Shown here in pieces: positions 43,901-52,542 of a DNA stretch of 64,000 nucleotides. The notes beneath the pieces were generated by a model. That model made no database searches. It was given only the letters and a program-made list of their open reading frames with translations, and was not told where the DNA came from. Made by a program: the position numbers and the translations under genes. Positions within the stretch are counted from its first letter, which is position 1. Each line of letters opens with the position of its first letter. The stretch is from Chloroflexota bacterium (GTDB lineage Bacteria; Chloroflexota; Anaerolineae; B4-G1; SLSP01). Where the stretch lies: positions 62,001 to 126,000 of the forward strand of contig JAIOAX010000007.1 of the NCBI GenBank assembly GCA_019873645.1, in the 5' to 3' direction.

Positions 43901-46900
43901 CTCAACCGGCACCATCACCTGGACCAATGTTGGGCCGCTCTATCCGGGTGAGGCGAACTCCATTTTGGTGACGTTCAAGGCGCTGGCGACAATTGCTTCA
44001 CCAGGTACCACCAACTATGCAGCGGTGAGAAATGCGAAATTCGATACCGGCCGCCCGGTAAATCAGGTCGAGGACTCAGCGCAGGCTTATATCCAAACGC
44101 CTAGCTCCATTGCAGGCACAATATGGGCTGATACTGACGAAGACGGTTGGACAGGGACATCGCCTAATATGACCAGCAAAGAGAGTGGCGAAGCGGGTAT
44201 TCCCAATGTAGAAGTTGAGTTATGGGCTTGTGTCAACAATACGACAGGTTTGCCTATGACCGTGGCGCAAGCGGCCAGTAATAAACCCTGTGAAGATATC
44301 GCTAACAATGGTACCTGGACATTGATGACCGTCACTCGCACGAACACACTCGGCAATTACAAATTCTCCGGCTTGCGCGATGGCTTCTATAACATCAAAG
44401 TGGATACCAGCACGCTGCCGGCCGGCTTCACCTTGCAAACCGGCGAGGCGAACAACTATACCGGTGGGGCGTCGGGGATTAACTCTGGTTTTGATACCTA
44501 CTGGTCTTCCCCAACGGCAAACCTGAGTGATAGCAACTTTAATCCGCTCAGCGCCGAGAATGTCACGCGGATTGATTTTGGCTTTACCAATCCCGCCGGC
44601 ACCAACGGCGGCGTCTTTGGCTACATCTGGAACGACGCTGACAACGGCGGCTATAACGACTGGGATGCCACTGAAACGCCCATCCCCGGTGTAGACGTTT
44701 ATCTGTGCTTGAGCTCGGCAACACCGCCTTGCACCTCAAGCAATGCAGTGGCGACTGCTACGACGAATGAGTTTGGCTTCTATAGTTTCAATCGCGCAGC
44801 GGGGAACTACATCATCGGGGTGGATTCCAACGACCTGCCCGGAATGACCCAATCTGCCTCGCCGGATGACACCGTCGGCACATGCGACCCCTCCAATTGC
44901 AACGGACAGAAAACCACTTTTGCCATTCCCGACGACAATCTGGCCGGAGCGTATAATTTCGGCTACACCGGCGGCCTGAAAATCGGCGATACTGTGTATG
45001 TGGACTGGAACAGTGACGGTTCGCAGAACGCAACCACTGAAGAAGGCATCGGCGGCGTGACGGTCTACCTTTACCGTGACATTGATGGCGATGGCGTGTT
45101 GGATGCCGGTGAACCGTTGCTGGCGACGACGGCGACGCTCTACAACATCATTGACGGGTATCTCGATGTCAACAACGATGGCAGTATTACCTCAGCCGAC
45201 GATGGGATGATTCAAGGCTATACCATCATTGATGGCGCGGTGGATACTGATCGCAATGGAACGATTGGCGCGGGGGATACCGGAACACTCGGCGGTTACA
45301 CTGTGATCAATGGCCGTTTGGATGTCAATGGCGGCGGAGTAGATACAACAGATGATGCCAGCAAGCTGGGATGGTACGAATTCACCAAGCTGGCCGGCAA
45401 TAACAATAAATACATTGTCGTCGTCAACGAAACCACCATTCCGTCAGGCTATGTCCAAACTGGCGACCCGGATGAGTCGGGAATGTGCGTTACCTGTGAC
45501 GCAATGGATCCGCTGACCTTGGGGACATCAGATTATCTCGCGGCGGACTTTGGTTACAGGCCCACCGGTACAGCCTCCATCGGCGACCGCGTGTGGAAAG
45601 ATAACGATGCCGATGGGGTGCAAGATACGTATGAAGTCGGCATCGGCGGTGTGGCGGTGTATCTGTACCAGGATCAGGATAGCGACGGCGTACTTGATCC
45701 TGAGGACGCGGTTGTTATTGAGACGACCACGACGATTAACTATCAGGTAGTGGATGGTTGTATTGATATTGACGGCGACGGCGTCTTTTGTAGCGATACC
45801 GGGGATGCGGCCATGGCGGGCACTGGACTGATGGGCGTCAAAGTCTATGGCGGCCGGCTGGATATGGATGGCGATGGCCGGGTGGCCTACAAGGTTATTG
45901 ATGGCGCGATTGACATCAATGGGGATGGCACTATCACCACGGCGGATGATTTCCCCTCACTCTATGGCAAGCGCATCATTGATGGACGGGTAGACTTCAA
46001 CAACGATGGTCTTGTCACTACGGCTGACGATACCGGGGTTGGTCAGGACTACCTGGGCTATCGGGTCATTGATGGTTATCTTGACATTGACAATGACAAT
46101 GCGACCGCGCCGGATACTGGCGATGATAGCGATTGGGCAGTCCCCGACGAGGGCGACGACGGCACATATTTCGGCTATGCCGTGATTGACGGCAAGCTGG
46201 ATATGAATGGCAGTGGCACAGTGACTACCGCTGACGATAGCAGTGCTCTGATCGGCATGTACCAGTTCACCAGGCTGCCGGCTGGTAGTTTCATCGTCAA
46301 AGTTGAAAACTCTAACTTCGATCAGGTCGGCGACCCCCTCTACGCCTTACAACAGACCAACATCCAGACGCCGCCCGGCATAGAGAACCAACACAAAGTC
46401 ACACTGACCACCGGGCAGGCTTACACCGCCGCCGACTTCGGTTACACCAACGGCGCGATTGGCGACCTCATCTGGCAGGATAATAACGGCAACGGCTCAT
46501 GGGACACGGGCGAGCCGGGCATCTCTGGCGTCAGGGTCTGGCTATACATTGACCAGAACAATAACGGCATCTACGACGCCGGAACCGACACTCCGTATGA
46601 CTATGACGGCAACGGCACAGCGGGCAACCTGGGCGACAGCGTGACGACCGATAGCAGTGGCATCTACCGCTTCATTGGCCTGCCCGCGAGCGCGACTGAT
46701 AAGCCTTACCTGGTGGTGATTGACCCCGCCATGTTCACCAGCGGGCAGCCGTTGGATAGCACGAAGTTCACCCTCACCTACGATCCTGACGGTCCAACGT
46801 GGGACACCAGCATTACACCGCGGCCTACCTATCCGCCGTGCGGTACAGGCGTGGGCTACGACAAATGCAACAACGTCTCTCAAGTCCCGCTGCTCCTGGG

Positions 46901-49900
46901 GCAGATGGACTACGGCCAGGACTTCGGCTACCAGCCGCTGCTGGCTATCGGCGATACCGTGTGGATTGATACGAATGGCAACGGCGTCCGCGATACGGGC
47001 GAATCCGGCATCGCCAACGTGAATGTGTACCTGTGTTCCGACGCGGCGTGCGCGACAAAACTGCGCACCACGTCCACTGACCTGGACGGGTTGTACTCAT
47101 TTGGCGGCCTGAGCGATAACACCACGTACTATGTGATGGTGGAAACCAATCGCACGACGGACCCGGATTTCCCGGCGAACCTGACCAATACCTACGACCC
47201 CGATGGCACAAACAATGCGGTGACGCAGGTCTCCACCAGCGGCGGCAAAGTGACCACCGTGGGGACGCTGAGCGGTTGCGGTGTGACGCAAGATTGCGCG
47301 CTCAAAGCGGATTTCGGCTTCCAGTACACCGGCTCGGCCAGCATCAGCGGCTATGTCTTCAACGATGTGGGCAACAACGGCGGAACGCCGGGCGTGGGGT
47401 ACGTGCCCGGCACGGATATTCCGATTGCCGGCGTGCCGGTCTATCTCTGGTCAACGTGCGGGCCGGATGGTGTGTGCGGCAACAGCGATGATGTGACGAT
47501 GCTGGTCGCGGAAACCACCACCGCTGTCGATGGCAGCTACTCGTTCACCGGACTGCGGTCGGATACGTACCGCGTGGCGGTGGGCGCCAGCGCGCCGCAA
47601 CTCAAGGAGATGACGCTCACATACGAACCGGATGTGGTGGATGGCTACTGCAACACCTCCGGCGATAACTGTAATGTCAATACCACGGTCGTCATCGGGG
47701 CGAGCGTTACGAACAAGAACTTTGGCTTCTATGCTGCCATTGACTACGGCGACCTGTTGGATTCTTACCGCACGACCACAGCGTATGGCGGCGCGGGGCA
47801 TATCATCCCGACCGGCTCCACCCTCTATCTGGGCGCCGCCCGCCAGACCGAAGCCAATGGCCGTCCCACCTTCGACGCCACGGGTGAGGGCAACGAAGAG
47901 GATGGCGTAACCTTTAAGCCCGGTCAGGTCTATCGGGGCGGCAACACACTCACCTTCGAGGTGACCATTGCCGGCGCCAATGGCTATCTGGTCGCGTTCT
48001 TCGACTGGAATGGCGACGGCGACTTCGCCGACGCTGGCGAGATTGTGAACTTTGCCAATCAGGCTGCCGGCACCCGCGATTACACGGTCAATGTGCCGGC
48101 GGGCGCGGATTCGGGCAGTATGCTCAACGCGCGCTTCCGGCTCTACGATAGCACGCAGGTGACTTCTTATGGCGCGGATGGGCTGGCGGTCAACGGCGAG
48201 GTGGAAGACTACCAGTGGAAGTTTGGCTCCATCGGCGACTACGTCTGGATGGACCTCGACCGCGACGGCTTCCAGGACGCGAGCGAGCCGGGGCTGCCCA
48301 ACGTCAAGGTTAACCTCTACAAGAGCGACGGGACGACGCTGTTGGCGAGCACCTACACCGATAGCGCGGGACGTTACCGCTTCGAGACCCTCGGCGACGG
48401 CGATTACGTGGTGAAAGTAGATACCACCACATTGCCCAACGGTGGGACAAACATCGTCAACACCTATGACCCCGACCAGCCGGGCGGCGGCGACAGCGCC
48501 AGCGGCGTGATTGCGCTCGCGGCCGGGCAGCGGGTGGATACCGCCGACTTCGGCTACGCGCCCAGCGCGACCAAAGCCGCCATCGGCGACTATGTCTGGT
48601 CGGATGCGGATAACGACGGCATTCAGGACCCCGGCGAGCCGGGCATCGAGGGTGTCACGGTGGCGCTCAAGAATGCGGCAACCGGCGCGCTCATGGCCAC
48701 GACGACCACAGACGCCGCCGGCCGCTACCTCTTCACCAATATTGACCCCGGCGAGTACATCGTGGATGTGACCGATACCGGCGGAAAACTTGCCGGCTAC
48801 ACGCTCAAGGTCGGCCCGCAGAGTAGCACCGACCCTACCGCGCCCATCAAGGTGCGCGCGGGCGATGTGTACCTGGAGGCAGACTTCGGTTACTACAAGA
48901 GCGGCCTGGGTTCCATCAGCAACCAGGTCTGGCTGGACTTCAATGGCAATGGCTTGTTTGAAGGCGGCGAGACCGGTTTGAGCGGCGTGCAGGTGATGTT
49001 GATTAAGGACAGCGACGGCGACGGCGTCCGCGATGCGGGCGAACCGGTCATCGCCACAGCGGTGACGGCGGCGGATGGCGCGTATACCTTCACCGGCTTG
49101 CCGCTGGACTACGGCAGCGGCAACGCCAAGTACCTGGTGGTCGTGGGCGATACAAACGTCGCGCTCCGCGACTACATCAAGACCACCGGCGCGAGCGCGA
49201 CCGCCGATAGCTATAGCAAGAGCGAGCCTTACGCAGTCACGCTGAGCAGCGGGACGCCCACCAACGTCACCGCCGACTTCGGCTACCGCTATCCGCTCAA
49301 CGTCAACGGGCTGATTGGCGACCGCGTCTGGTTCGACCTCGACGGCGACGGCGTACAGGATGAGGGCGAAGCCGGCATCCCCGGCGTGACGGTGTACCTG
49401 TGTACGTCCAGCCCGTGCGGCAGCGGCAACGCCATCCGCACAACCACCACCGATGTCAACGGCAATTACTACTTCCCCAGCCTGCCCGCCGGGACGTACT
49501 ATGTGGCGGTGGACACCTCCACGCTCAAGGGCGGCGTCACGGTCAATACATTCGATGACGATACTGACTATGATAGCGAGAGCGGCGCTATCAACCTGGC
49601 GGCCGGGCAGACGTATGTGGGCGCGGACTTTGGGTACGATTACGCCACGGCTGGTCACAGTATCGGTGACAAAGTCTGGCGTGACGATAATACCAACGGG
49701 CGCGATGATGAGTCCACGACCGGCATCTCCGGTGTCACGCTGGCCTTGTACAAAGATAACAACAGCGATGGTCTGTTGGATAGCGGCGATACGCTGTTGG
49801 CGACGGACACTACTGACAGCAGTGGTATCTATGGCTTCAATGGGTTGCCCGCTGGCGACTACATCGTGGATGTGACTGACGAGTACGGTGTGTTATTTGG

Positions 49901-52262
49901 CTATCGCCAAACGGCAGGCAACGATCCCTGGCCTGTGCTCATCAAAACGGCTAGCCGCAGCGACATTGACTTCGGCTACGTGCGCGAAGCCGCCCTCGGC
50001 TCCATCGGCGATACCGTCTGGTTCGACGTAGACGGCGACGGCGAGGTGGACCCCGTCGAAAAGGGCCTCCCCGGTGTCAAAGTCTGGCTGTATGTGGATA
50101 TGGACAACGACGGCATCTTCGACCCCGACGACGGCGACGGCGTCTGCGAGACCGGCGAGGACTGCATCTACGACTACGATGGCGACAGTACACGCGGCGA
50201 TGCTGACGACAGCGTGCTCACCGGACACGACGGCGTCTACCGGTTCGGCAATTTGCCGGCGGGCAATTACTTTGTTGTTGTAGAAGGCGATGGCAGCACC
50301 ACCGGCAACTTTGCCAGCGGCAAGCCGCTGAATGGCCTGGCCTCGACAACCGGCGGGCAGGTGAGCGCGGTCATTCATCTCTCGGAAGGTGAACGCTACC
50401 TGGAGGCGGACTTCGGTTATCGCAACAGTTCAGGAACCTACTCCATCGGTGACTTTGTCTGGGCCGACGCTGACGCCGACGGTATCCAGGACCCCGGCGA
50501 GCCGGGTATCGCCGGCGTGCTAGTTGAGCTTTTCAATGCCAGCAACGTTTCGCAGGGCACGGCCACGACCGACGCCTACGGGTACTATCGCTTTACCGGC
50601 ATCACTACCGCGGGGGTCTACTACGTCAGAGTGCGGGATTCTAACTTCACTTCTGGTCAGCCTCTGGAAGGGTATACGGTCACAAGCGGGCCGGAAAGCC
50701 AGGGGAATAATCAGAGCAAGGCTTATCAGCTTAATGATACGACGCCTTCTGTAGACAAGGTGGACTTCGGCTTTGACAACGCCAGCCTGGGCTCCATCGG
50801 CGACCGCGTCTGGCTGGACTTCAACAAGGATGGAAATCAGGATACCGGCGAGCCGGGGCTGAAGGGCATCTACGTGGACTTGATTTCCGGCGGCAATGTC
50901 ATCGCCACCACCGTCACGGATGCCAATGGCAACTACTCGTTCACCGGTTTGAAGTACGGCGCTTACACCGTGCGCGTCGAGGATCGGGACAATCTTCTGC
51001 AAGGCATGACGCTCACGACCGCTGGCGCCTTCGACCGCACCGTTTCTGCTGGGACGCCCAACCACACTGACGCCGACTTCGGCTTCAATGACCCCACCAT
51101 CGGCGACTTCGTCTGGCTGGATGACGGCGACGGCATCCAGGAAACCGGCGAGAGCGGCATCCAGGGCGTCAAAGTGCTGCTGTACCGTGACATTGACGGC
51201 GACGGCGTCATTGATCCTGGCGTGGACAATCTCATCATGACCCGCTACACCAACGAGGACGGTTACTACTACTTTGGCGAGCTGCCGTTCAATACGACCT
51301 ACATCATCAAACTGGATGACAGCAATTTTGCATCGGGAGGCGTTCTTGAGGGCTTCAAGACGACATTGCAGAATCAAGGTGGTGATGACGCCAAGGACAG
51401 CGACGCCGCGGCTAACCTGACCTCTGGCGTCCAGATTGCAATTACCACCCCTGGCTTGCAAACGGAGGACTTCACCCTTGACTTTGGCCTGTTGTGCACT
51501 ACGTGCCGTACCATCGGCAACCTGGTTTGGCAAGACCTGGATGCGCCTGCTACATCTGGGCACGGTTACAAGGATACTGATGAAAGCGGCCTGGATGGCG
51601 TCACGCTGGTGCTCTACCGTGATTTGGATGGCGACGGCGCCATTGACGAGGATGATCCGGTGGTGGGCAAGACAACCACGAGCGGCGGCGGTTCCTATGC
51701 CTTCTCTAACCTTCCGCCTGATACGTATATTGTTCAGGTTACGGATGAAAACTTCGTGCTCAAGGGGTTTGTCTGGTCCGATGGCACGTATAACAATGGG
51801 GATAACTACAGCCATGTAACAACCTACGCCGTGAATATCACCAGTGGAGATGTCAACTACGCGGACTTCGGCTTCTACCAATATCCAGAAGCGCCCACCG
51901 CCGTCACCCTCGCCGACTTCTCTGCGACGGCGCAGGCGGACGGTATCCTTCTCACCTGGGAGACGGCTGCCGAGCTGGACAACGTCGGCTTCAACCTCTA
52001 CCGCAGCACGTCGGTGGATGGCCCCTACACGTTGCTGAACGCGACGCTCATCCCGCCACAGTTCCCCGGCGAGGTCATCGGCGGCATCTACGCGTGGTTG
52101 GATGCCGATGTGCAGCCCGGTATCAGTTACTACTACAAACTCGAAGATGTGGATGTGAAAGGTGTCAGCACTTTCCACGGGCCGGTGACGGTCACGGCGC
52201 GCGCGACAACGGCGGCCCCAGGGTTTAAGGTGTTCTTACCACTGGTCATGGCGCAGCATTAA
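40980..52262 (+). CDS. Giant SdrD_B-repeat surface protein with dockerin-like inserts
   Basis: The 3760-residue protein has a signal peptide (MNRSACSRRFLSVFLALML...ATPVAAAG), an N-terminal region with two DUF11-like parts (to about 720) and about 18 SdrD_B-like modules (593-3630) marked by IGDxVWxDxDxDGxQDxGE. The fourth and fifth modules are interrupted by repeats of VIDGxLDxNxDGxITTADD type (about 1386-1464 and 1586-1757). A GEVED domain lies at about 2253-2412 and a fibronectin-III-like domain at 3638-3740. It ends FLPLVMAQH without an LPxTG signal. GGAGG supports the start at 40980 over the upstream in-frame starts. The likely role is calcium-stabilised cell-surface adhesion. Confidence 0.9.
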   Translation: MNRSACSRRFLSVFLALMLVVSGITTLAPATPVAAAGILTVSVRNLAGEPLNAYNLVVDSNINGMSTASPSVATVMVRFCNTGDAPLTNVTGYIGDFDTNKDGNITTDDFTVGIYPPRNTSDAGFSTQHPALMDITPTTYRFQHIGGALGTADGARYMGTLTAGECRYQYWHFTYPLCEGNLAAPCQKTNPLASATWGESVKPQDDLWLTFDTWATSDQYPLASGVPNDSWKMTMRNEISAMANKIQPNPDGIWFNTDPNTIRPGGVITTNGVLYEFGNINQGFDNDGDMIPDYNAWAQPVGNADFDPSCFRLIRTTGYLDISRSGGNPNMILPFTDKLYFTNLPPDNTGVRGYVHYTFLALGGPCNVALSPYQEVASGRDNEKFNADYGKGPDPLSTPLTEMTISKNGPASVAMNTTYTYNIPFANPGSQDIGITLSSGFGVEMPLGIVDKVPAGLRYVCGSASASFTNYSGSYRKLFSNDGVTWKESTVANNSDIFYAGSPMFPGTNCPTTNPQSTTSAPIYIRWELTAPLPKQNGATVSSGVATFQARAEAATFISGGGSPVVTNEACAKLATAGVSLACGSTTTLIQGTNSIGNFVWRDLDKDGVQDGGVEIGIPNINVKLYWDQNGNGAFDATDVFLFQTSTDSNGLYCLGAGADNTCNTADDTLPDAKYVVVIDSNDTDLPAGYVLTTRKVIPIDLDSAQTNPSRVYNDTADFGFGPVLTLDKALTSSNPAYVGENVQFKLDLVNTLPGTSGGYCQYRAWAGEVSAGTPATDSPPWVAPNNAVGSYDEAYATLTLGTNTDKLGLSRFNTGSTTGGNISKVELWIYFREMAEFQDASQDDRVFVQPYYGNAVLGTSVQLDFNYFNQTAPANYLYKLDVTSRRSWTLADFAPGTALTELEISGTKGNASIKGTIGVDAAMYVITTDRTDCGQEGVIATLPVTDTYDADLLEFVAADPPASAVVVKGTAPNSTGTITWTNVGPLYPGEANSILVTFKALATIASPGTTNYAAVRNAKFDTGRPVNQVEDSAQAYIQTPSSIAGTIWADTDEDGWTGTSPNMTSKESGEAGIPNVEVELWACVNNTTGLPMTVAQAASNKPCEDIANNGTWTLMTVTRTNTLGNYKFSGLRDGFYNIKVDTSTLPAGFTLQTGEANNYTGGASGINSGFDTYWSSPTANLSDSNFNPLSAENVTRIDFGFTNPAGTNGGVFGYIWNDADNGGYNDWDATETPIPGVDVYLCLSSATPPCTSSNAVATATTNEFGFYSFNRAAGNYIIGVDSNDLPGMTQSASPDDTVGTCDPSNCNGQKTTFAIPDDNLAGAYNFGYTGGLKIGDTVYVDWNSDGSQNATTEEGIGGVTVYLYRDIDGDGVLDAGEPLLATTATLYNIIDGYLDVNNDGSITSADDGMIQGYTIIDGAVDTDRNGTIGAGDTGTLGGYTVINGRLDVNGGGVDTTDDASKLGWYEFTKLAGNNNKYIVVVNETTIPSGYVQTGDPDESGMCVTCDAMDPLTLGTSDYLAADFGYRPTGTASIGDRVWKDNDADGVQDTYEVGIGGVAVYLYQDQDSDGVLDPEDAVVIETTTTINYQVVDGCIDIDGDGVFCSDTGDAAMAGTGLMGVKVYGGRLDMDGDGRVAYKVIDGAIDINGDGTITTADDFPSLYGKRIIDGRVDFNNDGLVTTADDTGVGQDYLGYRVIDGYLDIDNDNATAPDTGDDSDWAVPDEGDDGTYFGYAVIDGKLDMNGSGTVTTADDSSALIGMYQFTRLPAGSFIVKVENSNFDQVGDPLYALQQTNIQTPPGIENQHKVTLTTGQAYTAADFGYTNGAIGDLIWQDNNGNGSWDTGEPGISGVRVWLYIDQNNNGIYDAGTDTPYDYDGNGTAGNLGDSVTTDSSGIYRFIGLPASATDKPYLVVIDPAMFTSGQPLDSTKFTLTYDPDGPTWDTSITPRPTYPPCGTGVGYDKCNNVSQVPLLLGQMDYGQDFGYQPLLAIGDTVWIDTNGNGVRDTGESGIANVNVYLCSDAACATKLRTTSTDLDGLYSFGGLSDNTTYYVMVETNRTTDPDFPANLTNTYDPDGTNNAVTQVSTSGGKVTTVGTLSGCGVTQDCALKADFGFQYTGSASISGYVFNDVGNNGGTPGVGYVPGTDIPIAGVPVYLWSTCGPDGVCGNSDDVTMLVAETTTAVDGSYSFTGLRSDTYRVAVGASAPQLKEMTLTYEPDVVDGYCNTSGDNCNVNTTVVIGASVTNKNFGFYAAIDYGDLLDSYRTTTAYGGAGHIIPTGSTLYLGAARQTEANGRPTFDATGEGNEEDGVTFKPGQVYRGGNTLTFEVTIAGANGYLVAFFDWNGDGDFADAGEIVNFANQAAGTRDYTVNVPAGADSGSMLNARFRLYDSTQVTSYGADGLAVNGEVEDYQWKFGSIGDYVWMDLDRDGFQDASEPGLPNVKVNLYKSDGTTLLASTYTDSAGRYRFETLGDGDYVVKVDTTTLPNGGTNIVNTYDPDQPGGGDSASGVIALAAGQRVDTADFGYAPSATKAAIGDYVWSDADNDGIQDPGEPGIEGVTVALKNAATGALMATTTTDAAGRYLFTNIDPGEYIVDVTDTGGKLAGYTLKVGPQSSTDPTAPIKVRAGDVYLEADFGYYKSGLGSISNQVWLDFNGNGLFEGGETGLSGVQVMLIKDSDGDGVRDAGEPVIATAVTAADGAYTFTGLPLDYGSGNAKYLVVVGDTNVALRDYIKTTGASATADSYSKSEPYAVTLSSGTPTNVTADFGYRYPLNVNGLIGDRVWFDLDGDGVQDEGEAGIPGVTVYLCTSSPCGSGNAIRTTTTDVNGNYYFPSLPAGTYYVAVDTSTLKGGVTVNTFDDDTDYDSESGAINLAAGQTYVGADFGYDYATAGHSIGDKVWRDDNTNGRDDESTTGISGVTLALYKDNNSDGLLDSGDTLLATDTTDSSGIYGFNGLPAGDYIVDVTDEYGVLFGYRQTAGNDPWPVLIKTASRSDIDFGYVREAALGSIGDTVWFDVDGDGEVDPVEKGLPGVKVWLYVDMDNDGIFDPDDGDGVCETGEDCIYDYDGDSTRGDADDSVLTGHDGVYRFGNLPAGNYFVVVEGDGSTTGNFASGKPLNGLASTTGGQVSAVIHLSEGERYLEADFGYRNSSGTYSIGDFVWADADADGIQDPGEPGIAGVLVELFNASNVSQGTATTDAYGYYRFTGITTAGVYYVRVRDSNFTSGQPLEGYTVTSGPESQGNNQSKAYQLNDTTPSVDKVDFGFDNASLGSIGDRVWLDFNKDGNQDTGEPGLKGIYVDLISGGNVIATTVTDANGNYSFTGLKYGAYTVRVEDRDNLLQGMTLTTAGAFDRTVSAGTPNHTDADFGFNDPTIGDFVWLDDGDGIQETGESGIQGVKVLLYRDIDGDGVIDPGVDNLIMTRYTNEDGYYYFGELPFNTTYIIKLDDSNFASGGVLEGFKTTLQNQGGDDAKDSDAAANLTSGVQIAITTPGLQTEDFTLDFGLLCTTCRTIGNLVWQDLDAPATSGHGYKDTDESGLDGVTLVLYRDLDGDGAIDEDDPVVGKTTTSGGGSYAFSNLPPDTYIVQVTDENFVLKGFVWSDGTYNNGDNYSHVTTYAVNITSGDVNYADFGFYQYPEAPTAVTLADFSATAQADGILLTWETAAELDNVGFNLYRSTSVDGPYTLLNATLIPPQFPGEVIGGIYAWLDADVQPGISYYYKLEDVDVKGVSTFHGPVTVTARATTAAPGFKVFLPLVMAQH

Positions 52263-52286
52263 AAATCAGACTAAAATCAAACCTGA

Positions 52287-52310
52287 GCGGCGTGCGAACG
52301 CCGCTTTTTT
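52287..52310 (+). terminator. Rho-independent terminator of the giant gene
   Basis: A 7-bp stem (GCGGCGT 52287-52293 with ACGCCGC 52298-52304), a GCGA loop and six Ts follow the stop by about 25 bases. Between here and 52542 I see no gene or clear repeat. Confidence 0.85.
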
Positions 52311-52542
52311 GCGTGCGAAACGTGCGAAATGTTATGCTTCTGTAATCGTTCACAAATGAAATCCTAACGTTGTATAACCTAATTTTGATTATGATGCTAT
52401 GTGAAATGTTTAGCAGTCCTGCTGTGGTCGATCTCCAACCGCGCCGCCACGGACTAAGGTGTTGAGTGACAAGGTGCAGTCAGGAAAACGCTCCGAGCAA
52501 GATGAACGCATGCTGGAAACTGAGGAGGATTTTTGAGGTAGT

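Noticed and set aside
47451..49658. Very long open frames antisense to the giant surface gene (also 50520-52178)
   Set aside because: They follow from the biased, repeated codons of the SdrD_B modules, have no ribosome-binding site or recognisable domain, and the plus-strand protein is clearly real.
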